A DNA stretch of 64,000 bases from SFWF01 sp045636705 (lineage in GTDB: Bacteria; Bacillota; Clostridia; Oscillospirales; Acutalibacteraceae), in assembly GCA_045636705.1 (NCBI GenBank), contig JAZTYA010000037.1, forward strand, positions 1 to 64,000. Reading direction: 5' to 3'. A program made the position numbers and the translations under genes. The notes under the pieces were generated by a model that searched no databases, was not told the origin of the DNA, and saw only the letters and a list, made by a program, of their open reading frames with translations. The first letter of the stretch is position 1; each line of letters begins with the position of its first letter. This document shows, piece by piece, positions 53,623 through 61,897 of the stretch.

Positions 53623-53886
53623 TTACAAAAAAATTATATTAATTAAAAGCAGCGCCGTAACGCCCGGTATTCCGAATAAGGAAGACACGCTAAGAGAAAA
53701 CTCGTTTATAGGAATTGAAAACCCTAAATAATTCTTTAGAATACTAAAAATTGCCATTAAAACAATTCCAAAAAGAGCGTTAATAAAAATACTAAGGAAG
53801 AATCTTTTTGTTCGAACAGAAAAAATAAGTAACAAAAGAAGATAAACTATTATAAAAATTATAAAGAATATTTTAAAAATTTCCAA
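53623..53886 (-). CDS. bofA: Pro-sigma-K processing inhibitor BofA
   Basis: This protein of about 87 residues has two or three membrane segments and the ending IPINEFSLSVSSLFGIPGVTALLLI, the BofA hallmark. It restrains the intramembrane protease that activates sigma-K during sporulation. The start is probably TTG at 53886, with GAGG 8 nt upstream. An in-frame GTG at 53895 directly abuts that site. No recR-type neighbour is present. Confidence 0.88.
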   Translation of the reverse strand: MEIFKIFFIIFIIVYLLLLLIFSVRTKRFFLSIFINALFGIVLMAIFSILKNYLGFSIPINEFSLSVSSLFGIPGVTALLLINIIFL

Positions 53887-53936
53887 TAAACCCACCTCTA
53901 AAAAAGAGTATGAGTAATATCCTTTTAATAGAAGAA

Positions 53937-53972
53937 AAAGCAGGAATTTTAAAATATAAAATCCTGCTTTAT
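53937..53972 (-). terminator. Terminator of the YesL-like gene
   Basis: A stem pairing AAAGCAGGA and TCCTGCTTT with A/T-rich inner pairs is followed on the minus strand by Ts. Confidence 0.75.
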
Positions 53973-53975
53973 ATA

Positions 53976-54812
53976 TTATTCATTTTTGTCGTTTGTAGAA
54001 TCAGAGAATACTCCTTCAGAATCTTCTTCAATGTTCTCTTCTTCGAAAATTTCAAGGCCTAAGCTTCTTCTAACGGCAATATCAGCGCCGGGGTTAGCCT
54101 TATAATAAGGGTCAATCATATACTTTTTAACAGCACCAAATACGCAGTATTGTATTAGCAAATTCTTAAATCCGGGATAAAAACAAACTGTGAAAATAAG
54201 AAGTAAAGTTAGCGTGAAATCACTTGGAACCATATAGAAAATGCCATACATAACAACAAAGTAAAGAATGGACACAAATCCTATTAAAAGGTTGTTCTTA
54301 AAGTTTAAAAACGCCATTAAAAAGCTATTTTTATAAATTGTGCCTATTTTAAGGTCAAAGGTAATTGTAATTATCCAAATGTAATACTTCATCATTGAGA
54401 ATAATACAAACATGGATAAAGAACAAGCCGCAAAAAGAGTATAAAGCGTGCCGCCAACCTTGTAGTAAAACCAAATAGCAAAGACTAATAAAGCGGTTGC
54501 TATAATATTGATAATACCGATGGGTAAGGCTTGTTTCCAGTTCTTTTTAATTGTTGAGAAAAAGTCGGAAATGCCAAAAGAATGCTTATCGCGAGATAAG
54601 TTTCTTGTAATGTTAGTAATACCTACGCTCGCAAGACCAAATGGTAATAAAAAGACCGACATAAGACAATAAACAAGGCTCGGTACTACAAGCTTCCAAA
54701 TGTTTCGAAACCAAGTTTCAAAAAACAAGAAAAAGGTTGCCTTTTTAGGTGCGTCCTTTTCTATGCCGGGACCAGGCTTGCTGTAATTAAAAAATCCTCC
54801 AAATAAACCCAC
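53976..54812 (-). CDS. YesL/DUF624 family membrane protein
   Basis: This 278-residue protein has about six hydrophobic segments, the motif GLFGGFFNYSKPGPGIEKD at its N terminus and an acidic C-terminal tail. The DUF624 family is common in carbohydrate loci of Firmicutes, but its activity is unknown. The start is GTG with GAGG 9 nt upstream. It follows the next gene by 12 bp. Confidence 0.75.
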   Translation of the reverse strand: MGLFGGFFNYSKPGPGIEKDAPKKATFFLFFETWFRNIWKLVVPSLVYCLMSVFLLPFGLASVGITNITRNLSRDKHSFGISDFFSTIKKNWKQALPIGIINIIATALLVFAIWFYYKVGGTLYTLFAACSLSMFVLFSMMKYYIWIITITFDLKIGTIYKNSFLMAFLNFKNNLLIGFVSILYFVVMYGIFYMVPSDFTLTLLLIFTVCFYPGFKNLLIQYCVFGAVKKYMIDPYYKANPGADIAVRRSLGLEIFEEENIEEDSEGVFSDSTNDKNE

Positions 54813-54824
54813 TTTAAATAACCT

Positions 54825-55550
54825 CTATTTCTTTTTATATACAATCTTTTCAATAAGATTAATCTGCTTGTATCCGAGATAATAAAACAGCTCACAGCTT
54901 AAAGGAACGACAAATACCGTTAAACCGCATAATATCAAACTTAAGACACTAAGTTCTGAAGTAAGTGTAGCCGAACCAATAATTAATTTGATAATAAAGA
55001 ACAAGTGATAGTTTGCAAATACGAAGGCGCCTAAGAACTCGTCGGCTATAATACCAAATCTGCTTAAAAGTAGTAATATATATACGACCATAAGGATACC
55101 ACCGGTTAGCATTCCAACCTTAAACCCGTACCAAATATTTGGTTTCATACGGTTAAAGGAAACCTTGTTTCTATCGCTATCCCCTTGTCGATACATCTGG
55201 CCTGAAAGGGTTGCAACAAACGCCGCAAGAACAAACAACTGAGATATTGTCATTGTAAAATAATATTCAAATCCAACAAAGTCACTGCGAACATCTACCT
55301 TTTGATAGTCTATTTTTTTATCGTTTAAAGCATCTAAACGAACGTCTACGCCATCTTCAAAAAGGTGTTCATAGCTATATTTATAACTTTCTTCTTTTTC
55401 GTCGTAAATAAAGACCTTATAGCCTATTTTTTCGGTTGCTGTCTGAGAAAAGATAAATATAAACGAAAAGAAAGTAATGACAGATAAGAATATGCAAATA
55501 ATTAGTTTAAAGAAAATTTTAAGCCCCGGTTTTATGTAAGAATTAAGCAT
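54825..55550 (-). CDS. Unknown multi-pass membrane protein
   Basis: This 241-residue protein has about five membrane segments (about 10-40, 85-108, 128-150 and a pair near 165-225) and an extracytoplasmic loop of about 50 residues between the first two, rich in Asp, Glu and Tyr. I do not recognise the family. AAGGAG precedes the ATG. It is the first gene of a pair with the YesL-like gene. Confidence 0.6.
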   Translation of the reverse strand: MLNSYIKPGLKIFFKLIICIFLSVITFFSFIFIFSQTATEKIGYKVFIYDEKEESYKYSYEHLFEDGVDVRLDALNDKKIDYQKVDVRSDFVGFEYYFTMTISQLFVLAAFVATLSGQMYRQGDSDRNKVSFNRMKPNIWYGFKVGMLTGGILMVVYILLLLSRFGIIADEFLGAFVFANYHLFFIIKLIIGSATLTSELSVLSLILCGLTVFVVPLSCELFYYLGYKQINLIEKIVYKKK

Positions 55551-55599
55551 AATATTACTCCTTTTTAATTGATATAATTATACCAACAGAAAAATAAAA

Positions 55600-55630
55600 A
55601 AGCAAGTAGATATATCCTACTTGCTTAAAA
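55600..55630 (-). terminator. Terminator after the small membrane protein gene
   Basis: A 10-bp stem (55600-55609 with 55617-55626), 7-nt loop, is followed on the minus strand by several Ts. Confidence 0.75.
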
Positions 55631-55632
55631 TT

Positions 55633-55917
55633 TTACAAAATATTAAAAATAAAAATCAAGGCGGTACCTGATATTAAAACAAAAGCGGCTAAAAGTCCTA
55701 TTAAGAGTCGTTTTTGCTTTCTTTTCTTTATTCTTTGCCTTAAAAAACCTGTATTAAAATCAGGAGATAATCCCTTAATATAATCTAAAGCTTCTTTTTT
55801 TAACGCAACCGAATCAGAATACGCTTTATCAGGATTCACAAAGAGCAAAACCCTGTCAAAAACCTTGTTCCCTGTTTCATTGATTTCAATTATTGTTTTG
55901 TTTACACCTTTAACCAT
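55633..55917 (-). CDS. Small tail-anchored membrane protein of unknown function
   Basis: This 94-residue protein has a soluble, charged N-terminal part with a small conserved-looking VFDRVLLFVNPDK segment, a basic patch RQRIKKRKQKR and a single C-terminal membrane helix. The ATG at 55917 has GAGG 8 nt upstream. The longer frame to 55983 is not supported. It resembles short conserved proteins of Oscillospirales that I cannot name. Confidence 0.6.
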   Translation of the reverse strand: MVKGVNKTIIEINETGNKVFDRVLLFVNPDKAYSDSVALKKEALDYIKGLSPDFNTGFLRQRIKKRKQKRLLIGLLAAFVLISGTALIFIFNIL

Positions 55918-55990
55918 CAAATAACCTCGAAAAATTACTTTAATAATAATTTTTCCTTTTTTAAAGATTTTTATACAAAACAAAATAAAT

Positions 55991-56674
55991 TTATTCGGTA
56001 AGTTCTCCTGTTAGATAGGCGATGGTTCTTTCAACAGAATCAATAGAGGTTCCCCAATCCTTTTCTCCGTTGTTTCTGTAGTCGTACATTGAGCAGAATT
56101 TGTTTAAATCTGCATTTAATGATAAAAGATAATTGCCCGCCTTCTCTTTTATTGAGTCTAAAAACTCTTCATGGTAACGTTTCATATTCTTTTTAGAACA
56201 ACCACTACCTAAAAGCTTGTAATGCTCAAGGCAAAATACAGACTGATTATCAAACATTTCTCTAAAGTCACGGTCGTGCTCGTAGGTGCGATATATTGTA
56301 TCTATCATACGAACAAAGCCCCATTCAATCTTTTCACAAACAAAGCAAGAAGAAAGCTTCTTTTCAGTAAGAGAAACCCTTTTAGGACCTGAAAGAAGAG
56401 GCGCTTTAAATATATCGTTATGTAGTTCTTTAAGGTGACTTTCAAGTATAAGAGCTAGCTGAAGTTTTCCTCTTCTGCTTGACATTTTTTCAAGATGCCT
56501 TCCGCAAAAACCCAACTTGTTAGTTTCGATTCTAACGTCGGGTTCCATCATTGCGGCGCCCATAATATATTCAATTATACGTTCTTCGACAGTCTTTCTC
56601 ATTCTGCAAATAGGACAACCGTCATTAATTTCAAAGGCATCACTTACAGGAATGGTGCAAATGTCATTTCTCAT
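55991..56674 (-). CDS. DUF6062 family protein with CxxC motifs
   Basis: This 227-residue soluble protein has several cysteine pairs (CPICRMRK near residue 20, FCGRHLEK, SCFVCEKIEWG and FCLEHYK), an arrangement consistent with metal or Fe-S binding. I recognise the pattern as DUF6062, of unknown function. It is divergent from ogg, with AAAGG upstream of the ATG. Confidence 0.7.
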   Translation of the reverse strand: MRNDICTIPVSDAFEINDGCPICRMRKTVEERIIEYIMGAAMMEPDVRIETNKLGFCGRHLEKMSSRRGKLQLALILESHLKELHNDIFKAPLLSGPKRVSLTEKKLSSCFVCEKIEWGFVRMIDTIYRTYEHDRDFREMFDNQSVFCLEHYKLLGSGCSKKNMKRYHEEFLDSIKEKAGNYLLSLNADLNKFCSMYDYRNNGEKDWGTSIDSVERTIAYLTGELTE

Positions 56675-56773
56675 ACCTTTATTTTCCTTTCGATATTTTT
56701 ATATCTATTTCCTTGTTATTATAGCAGAATGATGATATAATTTAAATATAAATTTTAAAATTTAGGTGCAAAT

Positions 56774-57604
56774 ATGAAAATACTTCATGAAAACGGCAAT
56801 ATTCTGATATTTGAATTGAATAATTTCATTTTAAAAGACACGCTTGACTGTGGTCAGGCTTTTCGTTGGCGCGAAATTAACGAAAACACCTTTGAAGGCG
56901 TTGCTTTTAATAAGTACTTGAAAATTGAAGGTAAGGACGACCATATAATCTTACACAATACAAAATTAGAAGATTTTGAAAACATTTGGAAAAGCTATTT
57001 TGATTTTGAACGCGATTACTCAAAAATTATTGATACAATAACCGAAAATTCTATTATTAATGATGCTTGTAATTTTACTGATGGTATTAGAATTTTAAAT
57101 CAAGAACCTTGGGAAGCGCTCTGCTCTTTTATTATTTCGCAAAACAACAATATTCCGAGAATTAAGGGTATAATCGAAAGACTTTGTGAAAACTTTGGAG
57201 AAAAGAATGAAAACGGATTTTACTCGTTCCCTACCCCAAAAAGAATCGCATCGGAAACCCTTGAAAGTTTACAGGTGCTTCGTAGTGGTTTTAGAGCTAA
57301 ATACATACTTGATGCTGCTAAAAAGGTCTCAGAGGGCGAAATTGACCTAAATAAGCTTAAAACGATTGATACTGACTCTGCTCGCGCTGAACTTATGAAG
57401 ATTTACGGCGTTGGCGCAAAGGTTGCAGACTGCACGTTGCTTTTTGGTCTTGGTCATATAACTGCTTTTCCAAAGGACGTTTGGATTAAAAAAGCAATGT
57501 CGAGCCTTTTTGACGGAGAACTACCCTCTTGTACAAAGGGGTACGAAGGAATTGCACAACAATATATCTTCCATTACGTCAGAACTGCAAATATAGAAAT
57601 ATAA
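56774..57604 (+). CDS. ogg: 8-oxoguanine DNA glycosylase/AP lyase
   Basis: This 276-residue bifunctional base-excision enzyme resembles eukaryotic OGG1. The N-terminal domain shows LDCGQAFRWRE. The helix-hairpin-helix contains GVGAKVADC, whose Lys matches the catalytic lysine, and the following FPKDVWIKKAM holds the catalytic Asp. It removes oxidised guanine from DNA. AGGTG precedes the ATG. Confidence 0.88.
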   Translation: MKILHENGNILIFELNNFILKDTLDCGQAFRWREINENTFEGVAFNKYLKIEGKDDHIILHNTKLEDFENIWKSYFDFERDYSKIIDTITENSIINDACNFTDGIRILNQEPWEALCSFIISQNNNIPRIKGIIERLCENFGEKNENGFYSFPTPKRIASETLESLQVLRSGFRAKYILDAAKKVSEGEIDLNKLKTIDTDSARAELMKIYGVGAKVADCTLLFGLGHITAFPKDVWIKKAMSSLFDGELPSCTKGYEGIAQQYIFHYVRTANIEI

Positions 57605-57644
57605 TTAAGGTTTACGGCTATAATATCCTTATTGGAGGGATATT

Positions 57645-58319
57645 ATGGAGATTGTAAAGGTAATTTTAACTAGTGTTTTATCGGCTGTGTCATTATTTGT
57701 TATTGCTAAAATTATTGGGCATAAACAGATGTCACAGCTTGATTTTTTTGATTATATTACAGGAATTACAATAGGCTCCATAGCAGCAGAACTTGCAACC
57801 GAACTTGATGAACCTTTAAAACCGCTTATAGCTATGATTGTTTATGGTTTTATTACCTTTTTCTTAGCCTTTCTTACAAGCAAACTACCCAAAATTAGAA
57901 AGTTTGTAAACGGCAGTCCTACTATTATTATGAAGGATAATAAAATATACAGAAAAAATCTTAAAAAAGCAAAGCTTGACCTATCTGAGTTTATGGTCAT
58001 GTGCAGACAGGAAGGTTATTTTAATTTAAACGATATTCATTTAGCTGTTTTTGAATATAACGGAAGATTAACGGTCCTACCTAAATCGACAAAAAGGCCT
58101 GTAAATCCATTGGATTTAAATATAATACCAACGCCAGATACAATTAGCACCGAGGTTATAATGGATGGCAGAATCCTTCAAAATAATCTTAATAGAATGG
58201 GATTAGATGTTGAGTGGTTAAATAAAGAACTAAACTGTCAAGGTTATAAATCCGAAAGGGATATTTTTCTGGGGATATGTGATGATGAGAAAAATCTTAC
58301 TCTATTTGAAAATATATAA
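57645..58319 (+). CDS. DUF421/YetF family membrane protein
   Basis: This 224-residue protein has three N-terminal membrane helices (FVIAKIIGHKQMSQLDFFDYITGITIG is characteristic) and a cytoplasmic C-terminal domain with SEFMVMCRQEGYFNLNDI and VLPKSTKRP. The family is common in Firmicutes and contains spore-associated members, but its biochemistry is unclear. GGAGG precedes the ATG. Confidence 0.85.
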   Translation: MEIVKVILTSVLSAVSLFVIAKIIGHKQMSQLDFFDYITGITIGSIAAELATELDEPLKPLIAMIVYGFITFFLAFLTSKLPKIRKFVNGSPTIIMKDNKIYRKNLKKAKLDLSEFMVMCRQEGYFNLNDIHLAVFEYNGRLTVLPKSTKRPVNPLDLNIIPTPDTISTEVIMDGRILQNNLNRMGLDVEWLNKELNCQGYKSERDIFLGICDDEKNLTLFENI

Positions 58320-58347
58320 AAAAGCAGACCGTTTGGTCTGCTTTTTT
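58317..58347. terminator. Bidirectional terminator
   Basis: An 11-bp stem (58320-58330 with 58335-58345), 4-nt loop, is flanked by an A run and a T run between converging genes. Confidence 0.9.
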
Positions 58348-58349
58348 AA

Positions 58350-59216
58350 TTAAAATCTGTTATTAAATCTGTTGTTAGAACCGAAGAGCTTCATCTTCTC
58401 CATTACCGACTGCTGAATTTCTTCACGAATTGGAGAAAGTAAATCGGTAATACCAACGTTAGGTCCGCCGAGATTTTTTTCAATAGCATCAACACCTGCA
58501 AGGTTGATGTCGGTAAATATGTTAATCTTTGAAATACCGGCGTCGATAGCCTTGCGGAAATCATCGTCTGTAAGACCTGAGCCACCGTGTAAAACAAGGG
58601 GTGTAGGAATAATTGATGCAATTTCACGAATGCGGTCGAAATCAAGCTTAGGTGGAAGCTTGTAAGCGCCGTGAGCTGTACCAACAGCGATAGCTAAAGC
58701 ATCTACGCCAGTACGGTCAACGAAATCCTTAGCTTCCTCTGGCTTTGTGTAGAATTTAGCTGCATCTGCCATATCTTCAGCTGTTGCTGCGCCTTCAGCA
58801 CCACCAACGTGACCAATTTCGCCCTCGATAGAAGCACCGTATGAGTGAGCAATTAACGCCATTTCTCTAACCTTGCGGCAGTTATCTTCATAAGAATCGG
58901 TTGAGCAGTCATACATGATTGATGTAAAGCCTAAATCTAAAGCTTTTAAGCAGGTTTTCTTCTGAAGACCATGGTCTAAGTGAAGAACAACCGGAACCTT
59001 AGCCTTTTTAGCCATAGGAATTAAGAACATTGCAAGGTTTTCAAGCGAGTTATAAGGTAATAAAACCTCTGCAGTACCGAAGATAACAGGAGAATCCATC
59101 TCCTCTGCAGCAGCGATAATAGACTGTGCCATCTCTAAGGTTACAGCGTTAAACAAACCAACTGCGTATTTGCCCTTACGAGCCTGACGCAGAACTTCTT
59201 TCATAGTTACAAGCAT
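58350..59216 (-). CDS. Class II ketose-bisphosphate aldolase
   Basis: This 288-residue zinc aldolase has HLDHGL, GEIGHVGGAEG, GTAHGAYK and VLHGGSGL as its metal and substrate motifs. Family members include fructose- and tagatose-bisphosphate aldolases. Context with a D-lyxose isomerase-like gene and a divergent PfkB kinase suggests a catabolic sugar pathway rather than glycolysis. AAAGGAG precedes the ATG. It lies 18 bp after the isomerase gene. Confidence 0.88.
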   Translation of the reverse strand: MLVTMKEVLRQARKGKYAVGLFNAVTLEMAQSIIAAAEEMDSPVIFGTAEVLLPYNSLENLAMFLIPMAKKAKVPVVLHLDHGLQKKTCLKALDLGFTSIMYDCSTDSYEDNCRKVREMALIAHSYGASIEGEIGHVGGAEGAATAEDMADAAKFYTKPEEAKDFVDRTGVDALAIAVGTAHGAYKLPPKLDFDRIREIASIIPTPLVLHGGSGLTDDDFRKAIDAGISKINIFTDINLAGVDAIEKNLGGPNVGITDLLSPIREEIQQSVMEKMKLFGSNNRFNNRF

Positions 59217-59234
59217 CTTTTATTCTCCTTTAAA

Positions 59235-59771
59235 TTAATCTTCAATAACTGTAGCGCGTACGATAGTTTTATCGGTGAAAACATCGGTTTCATCGGTGCT
59301 TCTGGTTGAAAACTCAGAAATTACTGCGCCGTTAGGACCAGCCTGGAACCAGTGTAGAGTCTCAGGCATAATTGTATATTGTTCGCCGGGCTTTAATACA
59401 ACCTCGTGGAAAACTGTAATGTCGGTAGGAGGAGTAATTGCCTTAATATTGTCGGTATTCTTTTCACCGCTAACATAAAGGTAAACCTCACCGTATCTGC
59501 AACGGAAGGTCTCTTCCTTGCCTTCGTTTCCATTAGTTGTAACGTGCATATGTTCAGGACAGGTTTGTCCGGGAAGTAAAACCATTTCCTTAGCGCAAAC
59601 GCGGTCGGTATTGATGTAAACTACAAGCTGAAGACCAACTTCGTTTACTATTCCCTTCCCAAAATCAGCAACCTCAACGTTTGCCTTTTCATCATCGGTA
59701 AGCACGATACTTGCTTTTTCAAAATATTCTAATGCTTTTTTTACTTGATTATCGTATTCTGTTCTTTTCAT
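59235..59771 (-). CDS. D-lyxose ketol-isomerase-like cupin protein
   Basis: This 178-residue cupin has metal ligands in EHMHV, a Glu in KEETF and a His in ETLHWFQAG, as in D-lyxose/D-mannose isomerases (LyxI type). It would interconvert an aldose such as D-lyxose or D-mannose with its ketose. The ATG at 59771 has GGGAG 9 nt upstream. It shares a divergent promoter region with the PfkB kinase. Confidence 0.8.
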   Translation of the reverse strand: MKRTEYDNQVKKALEYFEKASIVLTDDEKANVEVADFGKGIVNEVGLQLVVYINTDRVCAKEMVLLPGQTCPEHMHVTTNGNEGKEETFRCRYGEVYLYVSGEKNTDNIKAITPPTDITVFHEVVLKPGEQYTIMPETLHWFQAGPNGAVISEFSTRSTDETDVFTDKTIVRATVIED

Positions 59772-59821
59772 AACCACATCTCCCGTATGTAAATAACACA
59801 AGATATAATATTTATAATAGT

Positions 59822-59850
59822 ATTTTATTCTATAAATTGTGATTTGTCAA
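59822..59850 (-). promoter_or_regulatory. Promoter of the isomerase-aldolase operon
   Basis: On the minus strand TTGACA (59850-59845), a 17-bp spacer and TAAAAT (59827-59822). Confidence 0.75.
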
Positions 59851-59899
59851 TGCAATATGTAAAAATAATTAAATATATACATAAGATTAATCAAAATAG

Positions 59900-59928
59900 T
59901 TGACATTTTTAAATATTTAAACTAAAAT
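59900..59928 (+). promoter_or_regulatory. Promoter of the PfkB-family kinase gene
   Basis: TTGACA (59900-59905), a 17-bp spacer and TAAAAT (59923-59928). Its boxes are identical to those of the divergent promoter, so both may respond together. Confidence 0.75.
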
Positions 59929-59962
59929 AACCTCAATAGTGATTCTAAATTGGAGGTTTCTT

Positions 59963-61078
59963 ATGAGTAAAAAGATTCTTTCTGCAGGACATATTTGTCT
60001 TGATATTACACCTACTTTTACCGATGAGCGCACCTTTAATAAGCTAGGCGATATTCTAGCTCCCGGTAAACTTATAAATAGTATTGGTGCTGCGGATATT
60101 CATACAGGCGGAAGCGTTGCAAACACTGGCCTTGCTCTTAAAATTTTAGGCGCTGACGTTTCCTTGCTTTGTAAGGTTGGCGACGATGCTTTCGGCAAGC
60201 TTGTTATGAACATTATGGATGAATATGATGCTCACGGAGTAATAGTTGATAAAAACAGTGCTACTTCCTATTCTGTTGTTATTGCTATTCCCGGTCTTGA
60301 CCGTATGTTTTTACATTGCCCCGGTGCTAATGATACTTTTGTTAATTCGGATATTTCTGACGAAGCTTTAAAAGATGCCGCTATGATGCATTTTGGTTAT
60401 CCCACCTTAATGAAATGCATGTATGAGAACGACGGCGCGGAGCTAGTTAAACTTTTTAAGAGAATGAAAGAACACAGCATTGCTACCAGTATGGATATGT
60501 CGGCTATTGAGCCTAATTCTCCTGCAGGTAAAGCAAATTGGGAAAAGATTTTAACCGACGTACTTCCCTACACCGATTTCTTCTTACCAAGCGCAGAAGA
60601 GCTTTGCTTTATGCTTAACCGCAAAAGATATGATGAGCTTTGCCAGATGGATGGCGATATGGCTGCTAATATGGATATTGAAAAAGATATTGTTCCTATG
60701 GCAGAGAAACTTATTTCATTAGGTTGTAAGGTAGTTCTTATTAAATGTGGCACTAAGGGTATGTATTTAGCAACCGCCGATAAGGACGCTTTATTAGGCG
60801 TTGGAGCAAATCTTGGTTTAGACGCCTCTCTTTGGGCAAATAAGGGTAAACTTCAACACTGCTTTAGAGCAGAAAAAGTTGTTTCCGCAACAGGTGCAGG
60901 AGATACAAGTATTGCCGCATTCTTAGCTGCAGTATTAAACGGCGAAGAGCCTTATGACTGTTTAGCTTTAGCCGCTGCAGAAGGTGCTTGCGCAGTTACC
61001 TCCTATGATGCTTTAAGTGGACTTAAGCCCTTGGATGAATTAAAGAAGAAAATTTCTTCTGGTTGGGAAACATTTTAA
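59963..61078 (+). CDS. PfkB family carbohydrate kinase
   Basis: This 371-residue kinase has the N-terminal GGSVANTGLALKILG motif and C-terminal ATGAGDTSIAAFLA with the catalytic Asp. The substrate is unknown. Its location suggests phosphorylation of a ketose produced by the neighbouring isomerase. It is longer than ribokinase (about 310), with extra sequence near residues 210-240 and 285-310. GGAGG precedes the ATG. Confidence 0.87.
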   Translation: MSKKILSAGHICLDITPTFTDERTFNKLGDILAPGKLINSIGAADIHTGGSVANTGLALKILGADVSLLCKVGDDAFGKLVMNIMDEYDAHGVIVDKNSATSYSVVIAIPGLDRMFLHCPGANDTFVNSDISDEALKDAAMMHFGYPTLMKCMYENDGAELVKLFKRMKEHSIATSMDMSAIEPNSPAGKANWEKILTDVLPYTDFFLPSAEELCFMLNRKRYDELCQMDGDMAANMDIEKDIVPMAEKLISLGCKVVLIKCGTKGMYLATADKDALLGVGANLGLDASLWANKGKLQHCFRAEKVVSATGAGDTSIAAFLAAVLNGEEPYDCLALAAAEGACAVTSYDALSGLKPLDELKKKISSGWETF

Positions 61079-61092
61079 GATTTAAAAAAATT

Positions 61093-61130
61093 AAAAGGTA
61101 TCGAGTATAAAAACTCGATACCTTTTTTTA
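61093..61130. terminator. Bidirectional terminator
   Basis: A perfect 14-bp stem (61093-61106 with 61113-61126), 6-nt loop, is followed by a T run. It separates converging genes. Confidence 0.9.
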
Positions 61131-61132
61131 TT

Positions 61133-61861
61133 TTAATTATTACCACCAAAATTAATGCTAAAGCCGTTATCATTATTTGATGATGGTTTGGGTAAATAAG
61201 GTGTTAATCGTTCTGCCATTTTATTTATTGGCATCGACTGAATATATACCTTACCGGGACCTGTAATTTTGGTGTTAAATATACCTTCTCCACCGAATAG
61301 AGCGTTTTTAATGCCTTTTACGGTCTCAATTTCCATATGGCAACTTTCACTCATTGCAGCGAGATAACCGGTATCAACAATAATGCTTTCTCCTACACCC
61401 AAGGTATACTCTTTGCAGTAGCCGTCAATCTCAATAAAAACCATGCCGTTACCGCTGATTTTCTGCATTATAAAACCTTCGCCGCCAAATAGACCTGAGC
61501 CAAAAGATTTTTGGAAAAAGATAGATAAATCAAGCCCCTTTTCCATAGCTAAAAAACCTGATTTCTGAACGACTATTCCATTGCCCTCGGTAACCTCAAA
61601 AGGAATTATAGAACCTGGGAAGGATGAAGCAAAAGCTATCATACCGCTACCACCTGACGGGGTATATTCATTCATAAAGATTGAATCCCCCGAAAAGATT
61701 CTGCCAAGCACCTTTTTAATTCCACCTCCGCTATTTGTTGACATAACCATATTAGGGCTCATCCAACTCATAGCACCACTTTGTGTGCAAATTGTTTGCC
61801 CTGCTTCGGGATAACAAATAACAACAGGTAAATTAGCTCCTTCAATTTTATAACTAAGCAT
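61133..61861 (-). CDS. AIM24 family (TIGR00266-like) protein
   Basis: This 242-residue beta-helical protein shows CTQSGAMSWMSPNMVMSTN, FFQKSFGSGLFGGEGFIMQK and NALFGGEGIFNTKITGPG, repeated glycine-rich turns of the family. Its role in bacteria is unknown. The ATG at 61861 has GGAGG 7 nt upstream. It follows the GH2 gene and may be part of that operon. Confidence 0.82.
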   Translation of the reverse strand: MLSYKIEGANLPVVICYPEAGQTICTQSGAMSWMSPNMVMSTNSGGGIKKVLGRIFSGDSIFMNEYTPSGGSGMIAFASSFPGSIIPFEVTEGNGIVVQKSGFLAMEKGLDLSIFFQKSFGSGLFGGEGFIMQKISGNGMVFIEIDGYCKEYTLGVGESIIVDTGYLAAMSESCHMEIETVKGIKNALFGGEGIFNTKITGPGKVYIQSMPINKMAERLTPYLPKPSSNNDNGFSINFGGNN

Positions 61862-61897
61862 ATAGGAACCTCCGTTCAACAGAACTTTTCTAAATTT

